Source of the DNA: JAICLK01 sp036489905
GTDB lineage: Bacteria > Patescibacteriota > Saccharimonadia > Saccharimonadales > UBA4665
Length of the DNA: 18,863 nucleotides
Direction of reading: 5' to 3'
Assembly (NCBI GenBank): GCA_036489905.1
Contig: DASXEX010000014.1
Coordinates: forward strand, 1 to 18,863
Of this stretch, positions 1-6,651 are shown one piece after another. The position numbers were made by a program, and so were the translations under genes. The stretch's first letter is position 1; each line of letters starts with the position of its first letter. Below the pieces are notes generated by a model. That model was not told the origin of the DNA. It did no database searches and was given only the letters and a program-made list of their open reading frames with translations.

Positions 1-2
1 CC

Positions 3-131
3 ACTGAATGGGAAGGAGCTACATTCTTCCGTGCGAGAAAACGCACTAACGGCGTTTCCCAAGTACATCTCGTAGACTCCCATGCCATTCCGTATTGTAC
101 CCCAGCTACCGAAGTAGAGGGATGTTGGTAG
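3..131 (+). other. Unassigned open frame at window edge
   Basis: A reading frame is open from the left edge to a TAG at 129-131 (42 codons). I recognise no family in it. It could be the tail of a gene that begins outside the window, or an upstream frameshifted part of the recombinase remnant that follows. No start codon or ribosome binding site can be judged. Low confidence that it is coding. Confidence 0.15.
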
Positions 132-138
132 TATATGA

Positions 139-385
139 GTAGATAAACGCAAGATAATCAATGAAGCGGTCTACTTTATGGCTCATGCGGGTGAGATTTG
201 GCGAAATGCAACGGCTGAAAATAAGGTGTTGTTCCAAAAAATGGTTTATGAGAATGGTTTACCCCTATTTCCGAATCAAAATCTTGGAACGGGACAAGTT
301 AGTGTCATTTACCAGCAAATAACATCTATAGAAGAGTCTCGTGAAATGAACATCGTGGAGCTTCCAGACGAAAACTCCACGATGG
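139..385 (+). pseudogene. Serine recombinase C-terminal remnant
   Basis: The frame opens after a TGA at 136-138 and has an ATG at 178. Its first about 65 residues match the tail of large serine site-specific recombinases: a helix ending in IWRNATAENKVLFQKMVY, then a Gly-Leu-Pro turn (GLPLFPNQ) and a final strand-like GTGQVSVIYQQI. In the family this follows the zinc-ribbon and coiled-coil regions and is the extreme C-terminus. The resolvase catalytic domain and zinc ribbon are absent from the 138 bases before it, so this is a fragment. The frame has no stop of its own and runs through the antisense of tRNA-Arg to 573, which is not real coding. It probably marks an old integrated element beside the tRNA. 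Family call fairly sure; exact end unknown. Confidence 0.55.
351..384. repeat. 10-bp inverted repeat at tRNA-Arg 3' end
   Basis: CATCGTGGAG (351-360) and CTCCACGATG (375-384) are perfect inverted copies separated by 14 bases. On the minus strand the hairpin starts inside the encoded CCA of tRNA-Arg. It could terminate or process the tRNA transcript, although no T-tract follows, or it could be a remnant of an attachment site beside the recombinase fragment. Confidence 0.5.
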
Positions 386-459
386 TGCGCGTGGCAGGAT
401 TCGAACCTACGACCTTTGGCTCCGCAAGCCAACGCTCTATCCAGCTGAGCTACACGCGC
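383..459 (-). tRNA. tRNA-Arg (anticodon GCG)
   Basis: On the minus strand the acceptor GCGCGTG pairs with CACGCGC. The D arm contains GCTCAGCTGGATAGAGC, the anticodon stem TTGGC/GCCAA encloses loop TTGCGGA with anticodon GCG, and the T arm is GTAGG-TTCGAAT-CCTGC. A discriminator A and a genomically encoded CCA follow (383-386). The molecule reads CGC arginine codons. No clear promoter is visible directly upstream (460-540), where inverted repeats sit instead. Confidence 0.96.
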
Positions 460-461
460 TC

Positions 462-599
462 GTCGAAGCCTACGCCAAAGTCTCGTTTTGCCGCTAGCGG
501 CAAAAGCTTCGACCTATGGCTATGCTTCTCCTCTCAAAATCACATTCAGTCGCTTGCGCTCCTTGGATTGTGATTTTGGTCGAAAGCCTTTGGCTTTCG
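462..599. repeat. Cluster of inverted repeats upstream of tRNA-Arg
   Basis: The space between the two tRNA genes has no convincing gene but is dense in dyads. GTCGAAGC (462-469) pairs with GCTTCGAC (506-513). TTTTGCCGCTAGCGGCAAAA (486-505) is a perfect 20-bp palindrome nested inside that pair. AAAATCACA (536-544) pairs with TGTGATTTT (569-577). CGAAAGCC (581-588) pairs with GGCTTTCG (592-599) around a TTT loop. They may be terminators, protein sites, or a miniature palindromic element. Function unknown. Confidence 0.6.
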
Positions 600-641
600 T
601 GTTTGTGCTTTTCCCTAAATGGAACTTTGCAACAGAGGTAA

Positions 642-670
642 TTTTATCATGCACCGGAGTTTGATACAAT
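642..670 (+). promoter_or_regulatory. Promoter of tRNA-Ser
   Basis: An extended -10 TGATACAAT (662-670) lies 11 bases before the tRNA 5' end. A weak -35-like TTTTAT sits at 642-647 with 17-bp spacing. Initiation is expected near 677, giving a very short 5' leader. Confidence 0.5.
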
Positions 671-681
671 ACTCATCAGCT

Positions 682-771
<90 letters not shown>

Positions 772-774
772 AAG

Positions 775-783
775 TGCTAGAAT
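775..783 (+). promoter_or_regulatory. Extended -10 of HIT gene, leaderless
   Basis: TGCTAGAAT, a TGn motif joined to a TAGAAT box, ends six bases before the ATG at 790. Transcription would then start at or next to the A of the start codon. There is no Shine-Dalgarno sequence between them. Confidence 0.6.
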
Positions 784-789
784 TGAATT

Positions 790-1188
790 ATGGAAGACTC
801 GATTTTTACGAAAATCATCAAGGGCGAAATCCCCTGCAACAAAATTTACGAAGATGACAAAACGTTCGCGTTTCTGGACATTCACCCTATTCAGTCTGGT
901 CATGTGTTGGTGGTGCCAAAAAAACAGATCGGTTTCGTGTGGGATATGGACAGCGAAGACTATCAGGCATTGATGGCGACCGTGCAAAAAGTCGGCCGCC
1001 GGCTGCGAGAAGTTTTCGCGGATAAGGCGCGTGTTGGCGTGATGATCGAAGGTCTCGATGTGGCAAATCACGCCCATGTCAAAATATTTCCCTTCTCTAC
1101 CGAGCAAGAATACCGGGCCCGGCCAGATCCTAGTGCCGAGCCGGATAACGTAGCACTTGCCGAGTTGGCCGCGAAGCTCGCGCTTTAA
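790..1188 (+). CDS. HIT family nucleotide hydrolase/transferase
   Basis: A 132-residue HIT protein of about normal length. The N-terminus IFTKIIKGEIPCNKIYED and the DIHPIQSGHVLVVPK segment (H38) are typical of the HINT/Fhit-type fold, which hydrolyses or transfers nucleoside monophosphates from P-N or dinucleoside polyphosphate bonds in the cytoplasm. The histidine triad near the C-terminus reads H94-A-H96-V-K98. The middle histidine, which forms the nucleotidyl intermediate in the family, is kept, but the third histidine is a lysine. Some HIT proteins do vary there, so activity cannot be excluded. The ATG at 790 is supported by the -10 box six bases upstream and the conserved N-terminus. Physiological substrate unknown. 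Confidence 0.9.
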   Translation: MEDSIFTKIIKGEIPCNKIYEDDKTFAFLDIHPIQSGHVLVVPKKQIGFVWDMDSEDYQALMATVQKVGRRLREVFADKARVGVMIEGLDVANHAHVKIFPFSTEQEYRARPDPSAEPDNVALAELAAKLAL

Positions 1189-1297
1189 GTTTAAGCAGAC
1201 TCAAGTACAGTTGGTAAAATACGTCACGCATAGCTGGCGGCCGGCATGCGCTCAGTAGCCGTTTCGTGCTACTTCCCTTTTCATTTGTGCGGGCAAT

Positions 1298-1306
1298 TGG
1301 TATGAT
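1298..1306 (+). promoter_or_regulatory. Extended -10 of HTH-HAD gene, leaderless
   Basis: TGGTATGAT (TGn plus TATGAT) ends six bases before the ATG at 1313. A -35-like TTTTCA lies at 1278-1283 with 17-bp spacing. The geometry favours the ATG at 1313 over the one at 1307, because 1307 would lie upstream of the expected transcription start. Confidence 0.6.
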
Positions 1307-1312
1307 ATGGCT

Positions 1313-2161
1313 ATGGATGAGAAGGGGTTGGGCAAGCGCCTGCAGATGGCGCGCCAGGCTGCGGGTTTTACGCAGCAGACGTTGTGCCAGCGGGCAAATT
1401 TGAGCTATTCGACGCTGGCGAAAATTGAGCGCGGCGCGATTAAGTCGCCATCGATCTTTACGGTGCAAACCATTGCGGCCGCACTTGGTGTGTCGCTTGA
1501 TTCCTTGCTTGGTTTGGGGAATGCCGGCCGCCCTGCCCTGCCGAAAAAAATTTCCAGAAGCGGCGTGCGCTTCGTGTATTTCGACGTTAACGGCTGCCTT
1601 GTGCGGTTTTTTCAGCAAGCTTTCACAAAGTTGGCGCACGAAAGCGGCGCGCAGCCGGACGCCATCGAGAGCGCCTTCTGGCACTATAACGACGAAGTTT
1701 GCCGCGGCACGATGAGCCTGCACGATTTCAACGCCGCCTTCGCCAAGCGCCTGCATCTGCCATCAGTCGACTTTCAAAAATATTACCTCGAGGCAGTCGA
1801 GCCAATCGCCGCTACGCACGAGCTCGTCGAATGGGCAGCCAAAAATTATCGCGTCGGCTTGCTTACCAACATCATGCCCGGCTTCCTGGACGCCATGCGC
1901 ACGCGCAAGCTCATTCCGAACGTGCCGTACGATGTAGTCATTGATTCTTCGACGGTGGGCGTCATCAAGCCCGAGAAAGAAATTTACAAAATCGCGGCCG
2001 AACGTGCCGGCGCCAAGCCCGAAGAAATCCTCCTCGTCGATGATTCGCGCGCCAACCTCATGGCCGCCGAGCGCTGCGGCTGGCACGTCCTGTGGTTCGA
2101 CGACTACCGCCCCAAAGAATCCGTCGCCCGCATCCGCAAAACCCTCGAACCGGCGGAGTAA
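1313..2161 (+). CDS. XRE-type HTH fused to HAD hydrolase
   Basis: A 282-residue two-domain protein when started at 1313. Residues about 5-65 are a Cro/C1-type helix-turn-helix (LGKRLQMARQAAGFTQQTL, then SYSTLAKIERG and a hydrophobic end IAAALGVSLDSLLGLG). Residues about 86-275 form a haloacid dehalogenase-like domain with a helical cap. Motif I is VYFDVNGCLV (D91), motif II LLTN (T185), motif III VIKPEKEIY (K219), and motif IV LLVDDSRANLMAAERCGW (D243, D244). The usual second aspartate of motif I (DxD) is Asn93, which would remove the general acid/base of HAD phosphatases. The domain may therefore sense a phosphorylated ligand rather than hydrolyse it, or act with altered chemistry. The whole resembles a ligand-responsive repressor. 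Targets unknown; autoregulation is possible. Confidence 0.85.
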   Translation: MDEKGLGKRLQMARQAAGFTQQTLCQRANLSYSTLAKIERGAIKSPSIFTVQTIAAALGVSLDSLLGLGNAGRPALPKKISRSGVRFVYFDVNGCLVRFFQQAFTKLAHESGAQPDAIESAFWHYNDEVCRGTMSLHDFNAAFAKRLHLPSVDFQKYYLEAVEPIAATHELVEWAAKNYRVGLLTNIMPGFLDAMRTRKLIPNVPYDVVIDSSTVGVIKPEKEIYKIAAERAGAKPEEILLVDDSRANLMAAERCGWHVLWFDDYRPKESVARIRKTLEPAE

Positions 2162-2223
2162 ACTTTGCGCAAAGACGGAGCCTGCAAAGCTACGTCCGAG
2201 CTACGCGTAATTCTGCCAAGTTA

Positions 2224-2232
2224 TGGTATAAT
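2224..2232 (+). promoter_or_regulatory. Extended -10 of cupin-like gene, leaderless
   Basis: TGGTATAAT is a TGn plus perfect TATAAT, and it ends six bases before the ATG at 2239. This selects 2239 as the start rather than an in-frame ATG at 2092 inside the preceding gene. Confidence 0.65.
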
Positions 2233-2238
2233 TATAAA

Positions 2239-3144
2239 ATGGCGAAACAGTACGAGGCCGCTCTGCCTGAACAGCCTGCATATATGCAATATCCCGGCTT
2301 GTGGGAGCTTGAGCGCGGGCCAAACACAGAACTACTGAGTAATTACTTGAATTGGGTGGCTGACGACGATGGCCGGCTCGAGGAAGCTGCTTCGGCTATG
2401 GACTGGTACCCTCCCGGATTCCATGGGCTATTGATTGCACGGCAAGACAATCCGAATGGCGGCACCCACCTTGCTACGCTTCAACTCAATTTTTATCACC
2501 CGGATTTTCCAGGAGACGAAGGTCCGCACGGCCACTCGCGTGATGCATTTAGCTGGTGGGCCGCTCCGCAAGGCACCGAACAGGTGTTAACGCGCTACCA
2601 TGTTATTCCGAACCAAGCGCCCCGATTTCACGGGCTGCCGGTTCAAGAGCGCGCTGCGGTCGCCATGTGCATCGGCGATAGAGCCGACGGGATGCGGCCG
2701 GAATACAACCCGGTTCGGCTGGGCTCGCAACTAATCCTTTCTCGTTCCGTGACCTCCGTTGCCTCGTTAGGCTCCCAAAGATTTGATAGCACCGATGTAC
2801 ATCATGCAGGCTATCGTGTGCGCCAAGCAAGCAGTGGTTCACCCATTGCTGTCTCGGTTCACTACAAAGGAGCAGAAGAAAACCCCGGCCTTAATACATT
2901 GGACGGATTCGTGTACTACAAAGGACTTGAGCCCGACAAGGCACACCGTTTGGTTGAAACAAGGGCTGCTATGGAGCAAAGCTATGGCGACGGCCTGCGT
3001 TTGGCGCCCTCGACCATGCTCTATCCTACCGAAACTGAAGCGGTGCAGATACTCGACAGAGGGAAGTTGCCAAAACCATCCACGGAGCTTGCGGCAGAGC
3101 TTATCCTCGGCGGCCTCGCCACAGTTGAACGATTGGCTGCGTAA
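2239..3144 (+). CDS. Hypothetical protein, possibly cupin-like
   Basis: A 301-residue soluble protein with no signal peptide or membrane segment. I do not firmly recognise it. Two stretches recall thiol dioxygenase-like cupins: GPHGHSRDAFSWW with H97-x-H99 at residues 96-107, followed by EQVLTRYHVIP; and DVHHAGYRV with H188/H189, followed by SPIAVSVHYKG at 201-211, like the Val-His-Arg-Val...Pro-Ala-Val-Ser-Leu-His pattern of cysteine dioxygenases. Three histidines so placed could bind iron, but the spacing between the two parts (about 90 residues) is longer than in cysteine dioxygenase. This is inference only. The gene is single, convergent with the HD gene (13 bases between stops), and is transcribed from its own promoter. 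Confidence 0.6.
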   Translation: MAKQYEAALPEQPAYMQYPGLWELERGPNTELLSNYLNWVADDDGRLEEAASAMDWYPPGFHGLLIARQDNPNGGTHLATLQLNFYHPDFPGDEGPHGHSRDAFSWWAAPQGTEQVLTRYHVIPNQAPRFHGLPVQERAAVAMCIGDRADGMRPEYNPVRLGSQLILSRSVTSVASLGSQRFDSTDVHHAGYRVRQASSGSPIAVSVHYKGAEENPGLNTLDGFVYYKGLEPDKAHRLVETRAAMEQSYGDGLRLAPSTMLYPTETEAVQILDRGKLPKPSTELAAELILGGLATVERLAA

Positions 3145-3157
3145 ACCCACTTCCGTT

Positions 3158-3805
3158 TTATAAAACCTCAAGCTCGCGGGCAATCACCAGCATCTCCGCG
3201 AAGTCCGGATCTTCGAGCGCAGCCTGTACTTCTTCGACCAGCTCCAGGTTCATCTCGGCCCAATGTAAATATTTTTGCCGAGCCGTTCTCGTGTAAAAGT
3301 AAATTCCCTGCTCCAGCAACGGCTTTTGTTCTTTGATAATTTTGTCCGCCCACCTATACACATCGACGCGATTCTCGGCGATGTATTTGCTCGAGAAGAA
3401 AATTGGCGTCAGCGGCATAATTTTGAATAAACTATCGGCGTCGCTGAGCGCCTTGGCGGCATCGGAAATATCGGCGTGACGCGTGGCTGTGTGTTCTTCC
3501 ATGACGATGCGCTCGATCTGCGCAATCTCATCGGGGGGGGCGAAGCCTGCATCCGCGAGATATTGCGCGCGCAACTTGCGGCCGGCCTCTGGCTCAGTGT
3601 TCACCTCCACGACATAATTGAGGTCGTGCGTGAGCGCGGCGGCTTCGACAAGCTCTTTATCTACATCCGGAAATTCGTCAGCAAACTCGACCGCCTTTTT
3701 GGTCACGAAAAAGATGTGATGCCAGCCGTGGAACAACAAATCGCCGCGCGTTTGGTATAGCTCGTGCAAGCTTTCGGTAAGTTTATCAGTGCGCTCGGTA
3801 GCCAT
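3158..3805 (-). CDS. HD-domain metal-dependent phosphohydrolase
   Basis: A 215-residue HD-superfamily protein. The signature order is seen: H29/H30 in HGWHHIFFV, H60-D61 in ALTHDLNY, a further His in EEHTATRH, and a downstream Asp in LSDADSLF. These coordinate the divalent metal in HD phosphohydrolases. Such small single-domain members hydrolyse nucleotides or other phosphate esters, but the substrate cannot be told from the sequence. The gene lies 33 bases downstream of the valS stop on the same strand and may be co-transcribed. A weak -10-like TAAACT (3813-3818) seven bases before the ATG would also fit the leaderless pattern seen elsewhere here. A run of eight G (eight C in the message) at 3533-3540 lies in the coding sequence. 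Confidence 0.8.
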   Translation of the reverse strand: MATERTDKLTESLHELYQTRGDLLFHGWHHIFFVTKKAVEFADEFPDVDKELVEAAALTHDLNYVVEVNTEPEAGRKLRAQYLADAGFAPPDEIAQIERIVMEEHTATRHADISDAAKALSDADSLFKIMPLTPIFFSSKYIAENRVDVYRWADKIIKEQKPLLEQGIYFYTRTARQKYLHWAEMNLELVEEVQAALEDPDFAEMLVIARELEVL

Positions 3806-3838
3806 GGCTCTAAGTTTAGCGTGATCGCGGCGCGCGGG

Positions 3839-6406
3839 CTAGCGATTGCCGGCCGTGAAGCGCTTTTGTTCTTGCTCGATGTTGGCTAGGAGGGTTTCGG
3901 CTTCGGCGAGGTTTTGCTTGGTCTGGTCGACGATGTGCTTTGGGGCGTTTTCGACGTAGGATTTGTTCATGAGGCGGGCTTTGAGCTGGCCGATGGTGGT
4001 TTCGGCGGCGTCGCGTTTGGCGGCCAGCTCGTCCAGGTATTTCTGGATGGCCTTCTCGTCGATTTCGAGCCACGCTTTGTATGGCGACTGTGTCAACATC
4101 ACGCCGTTTTGCTCGGTAGCCTCAGTAACGCCTTTGATATGTGCAAGTTGCTTGATGAGTTCTGCGTTTTCAGACAGCAATGGCTCATCTGCAAACTTCA
4201 AGTTCGCATCGCGTACACCAATGGCCTTGACGATGAAGCGGACTTCGGCGACGATGGTTTTGACGGCTTCAAATTGTCCGTCCAACTTTTTGTCGGCACC
4301 TGGAATTTCCGGCCAGCGGTTCGTCGCGAGCAACGAATTCCCTTCCCAAGCGAGCGTTTGCCAAATCGTTTCGGTGAGGAACGGCGCGAACGGATGTGCG
4401 AGTTTCAAAATCGATTCGAGGCAAAACGCCAGCAGCGGCAGATTCGGCTCAGCTTTCGATGCCTCGATATACCAATCGGCGAAATCGTCCCAGACGAAAT
4501 GATAGAGCGCGTCATAGGCTTCGGCGAAGCGGTAATTATCCAAATTCGCCGAAATTACCTCTGTTGTCTGTTGTAATTTATTCAATACCCAATGGTCGGC
4601 CGTGGTTTTCGGTTCCAGTTCGCCAACCTTGGTTCGGTCGCCGACTTTGTCTTCGACATAGCGTGCGATGTTCCAGAGTTTGTTGCAGAAATTGCGGGCG
4701 TCTTCGACTTTGCGGTGATCGTAGCCGCGATTGACGGCCGGCACGCGCGAAGCGATGATGCCCATGCGCAGCGCGTCGGAGCCGTACTTGTCGATGACCT
4801 CGAGTGGGTTGATAACGTTGCCGATCGATTTGCTCATCTTGGTGCCGTCTTCGGCCATGACGTAGCCATGAATGTACACGGCTTTGAATGGAATTTCGTC
4901 AGTAACGTATAGGCCAAGCATAATCATGCGGCTGACCCAGGGGTAGAGAATTTCGCCGCCGGTTTCCATTAAACTCAAAGGGTAAAAATCTTTGAAGTCT
5001 TCGCTGTCAGGGAAATCGAGCGTGGCGTATGGCCACGAACTGCTGGAAAACCAGGTGTCGAATACGTCCGGGTCGCGGCGGTAGGTTTTGTCATCGACCT
5101 CTATAATTTCTTGACCGATACGTTCGTCGTAAATCCAATCGTCCGGGTCGTCGACATTTTGGAAGGCCGGAATTGGTATCCCCCAGGCAATTTGCCGGCT
5201 GATGTTCCAATCGCGCAAATTCTCAAGGTAATTTATGAGCTGATCCTTTTTGCTTTCAGGATAAAACGCGATCTCCCCTGCCCTTAAGCTGCTGGTTGCT
5301 CGGTTGGCCAGCGGCTGCATGTCCACAAACCACTGTTCGCGCAAAAGCGGCTCAATAACCGTCCCGCATTTGTAGCAGACGCCGATAGTGTGCGTGTAGT
5401 CTTCGACCTTGCGTAGGTGGCCTGCTTTGTCAAGCGCTTCGGCCACAACATGGCGCGCCTCTTTAACCGTCAGGCCGCGGAAGGCTTGCGGCACAGCACC
5501 AGAAAGTTTGCCTTCGTGCGTAATGAGTTCGACTACCGGTAAGCCGTGCTCGTGCGCCACCTCATAATCGACCGCGCTGTGCCCTGGCGTTATAGTCACT
5601 ATACCGGTTCCGAAAGTTGAATCGACTTTGTCTGATGCTACTATTTTGATCGGCGCATCCGGTATAAGTGGTTGGTTGACAATGGCACCGATAAGATGTT
5701 TGTAGCGCTTGTCTTCGGGATTCACCATCAGACCGGCCTGGCCGACCACCGTTTCAGGTCGTGCGGTTGCAACTACTACTTCTCCGCTTTTGTCGGCAAG
5801 CGGGAACGCAATATAGTATAGCTTCCCCTTCTCCCCTTTATGCGCCACTTCAATGTCTGCGAAACTTGTGCCGTGGAAGGTGCAGAAATTGACGATGCGT
5901 TTGCCGCGGTAAATCAGCCCTTCCTCCCACATTTTTTTGAATGTGGCATACGCCCGCTTCACGATTTTTTCATCAATCGTGAAGGTGTAATGATTCCAGT
6001 CAACGCTCGCGCCAAGCCGCCGAATTTGGCCTTCGAAGTTCTCGCGGTTTTGCGCTACAAAATCCCAGATTTGTTTATAAAGTTCTTCCCGAGAAAAATC
6101 GAATCGGCTCTTCCCTTCTTTGGCGAGCTGCTTTTCATACACGACTTGCGTTTCAAAACCGGCATGGTCAGCTCCTGGCAACAACAGTGCCTGATCGCCT
6201 TTCAGGCGGTGGTAGCGGATGGCAATATCTTCGAGCCCGAGCGTCAGCGCGTGGCCGATGTGTAGGTTGCCGTTCGCATTTGGCGGCGGCACGACGATGC
6301 TGAAGCGCTTGCCTTCACCGGTTGGCGCGAACGCTTTGGATTTTTCCCAGAGCGCGTAGATGTCGGTCTCGTACTGACCTGGTTCGTAAATTTTTGGCAA
6401 CTTCAT
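3839..6406 (-). CDS. valS: Valyl-tRNA synthetase
   Basis: An 855-residue class I synthetase that charges tRNA-Val with valine. Motifs in order: PPPNANGNLHIGHAL with HIGH at 49-52; PGADHAGFETQVVYEKQL (77-94), characteristic of ValRS; the CP1 editing domain with ATARPETVVG (213-222); a CxxC at 344-347; DTWFSSSSWP (450-459); KMSKS at 523-527; an anticodon-binding helical domain; and a C-terminal coiled coil from about residue 790. Length is normal. In the editing domain the usual V-K-x-T-P-A-H-D-P-x-D reads V-T-I-T-P-G-H-S-A-V-D (270-280), so Lys and the first Asp are replaced by T271 and S277. The usual Gly-Asp after TRPET is Gly-Gln. The ATG has an imperfect Shine-Dalgarno (AAAGGG) upstream. 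Confidence 0.97.
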   Translation of the reverse strand: MKLPKIYEPGQYETDIYALWEKSKAFAPTGEGKRFSIVVPPPNANGNLHIGHALTLGLEDIAIRYHRLKGDQALLLPGADHAGFETQVVYEKQLAKEGKSRFDFSREELYKQIWDFVAQNRENFEGQIRRLGASVDWNHYTFTIDEKIVKRAYATFKKMWEEGLIYRGKRIVNFCTFHGTSFADIEVAHKGEKGKLYYIAFPLADKSGEVVVATARPETVVGQAGLMVNPEDKRYKHLIGAIVNQPLIPDAPIKIVASDKVDSTFGTGIVTITPGHSAVDYEVAHEHGLPVVELITHEGKLSGAVPQAFRGLTVKEARHVVAEALDKAGHLRKVEDYTHTIGVCYKCGTVIEPLLREQWFVDMQPLANRATSSLRAGEIAFYPESKKDQLINYLENLRDWNISRQIAWGIPIPAFQNVDDPDDWIYDERIGQEIIEVDDKTYRRDPDVFDTWFSSSSWPYATLDFPDSEDFKDFYPLSLMETGGEILYPWVSRMIMLGLYVTDEIPFKAVYIHGYVMAEDGTKMSKSIGNVINPLEVIDKYGSDALRMGIIASRVPAVNRGYDHRKVEDARNFCNKLWNIARYVEDKVGDRTKVGELEPKTTADHWVLNKLQQTTEVISANLDNYRFAEAYDALYHFVWDDFADWYIEASKAEPNLPLLAFCLESILKLAHPFAPFLTETIWQTLAWEGNSLLATNRWPEIPGADKKLDGQFEAVKTIVAEVRFIVKAIGVRDANLKFADEPLLSENAELIKQLAHIKGVTEATEQNGVMLTQSPYKAWLEIDEKAIQKYLDELAAKRDAAETTIGQLKARLMNKSYVENAPKHIVDQTKQNLAEAETLLANIEQEQKRFTAGNR

Positions 6407-6651
6407 GGCCGCACCCTTTGAACGTTAACTAAAGTAATAATTCCAGCATAACACCTTGGTGGCTAGCTGGCTACCGATAAAGGGTTCACATGAAAAAATT
6501 GGCCACAAAAACAATGGCTTTCGCATGAAAATGGCTCACTTGAAAACACTCATTCCTATTGCCAAAACGGCACCACAACCACTTTTTGTTTTTGACAAAC
6601 ATAAGCATAACACGGGTGGGCGCGTTCGGCAAATATAGTTTTTACAACAAT
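6407..6651. other. Intergenic region between tsaD and valS
   Basis: No convincing gene is seen in these 245 bases, which are A+T-rich compared with the flanking genes. A TATGCT on the minus strand (6445-6450) could be the -10 of valS with a leader of about 30 bases. A small TGCC/GGCA dyad lies near 6560-6575 and could belong to the tsaD end. Neither is strong. Confidence 0.35.

Noticed and set aside
391..573. Continuation of the recombinase reading frame through tRNA-Arg
   Set aside because: The translated part over 387-459 is the antisense of the tRNA and gives the well-known spurious peptide VAGFEPTTFGS; nothing after it resembles a protein.
1130..1756. 208-codon minus-strand frame over the HTH-HAD gene
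   Set aside because: It covers the promoter and first half of a well-supported gene and has no recognisable domain.
2092..2238. 49-codon extension of the cupin-like gene
   Set aside because: It overlaps the end of the HTH-HAD gene and its own promoter; the basic composition looks like a shadow frame.
3914..4576. Overlapping plus-strand frames inside valS
   Set aside because: Shadows of the synthetase; low-complexity hydrophobic or Arg-rich translations without ribosome sites.
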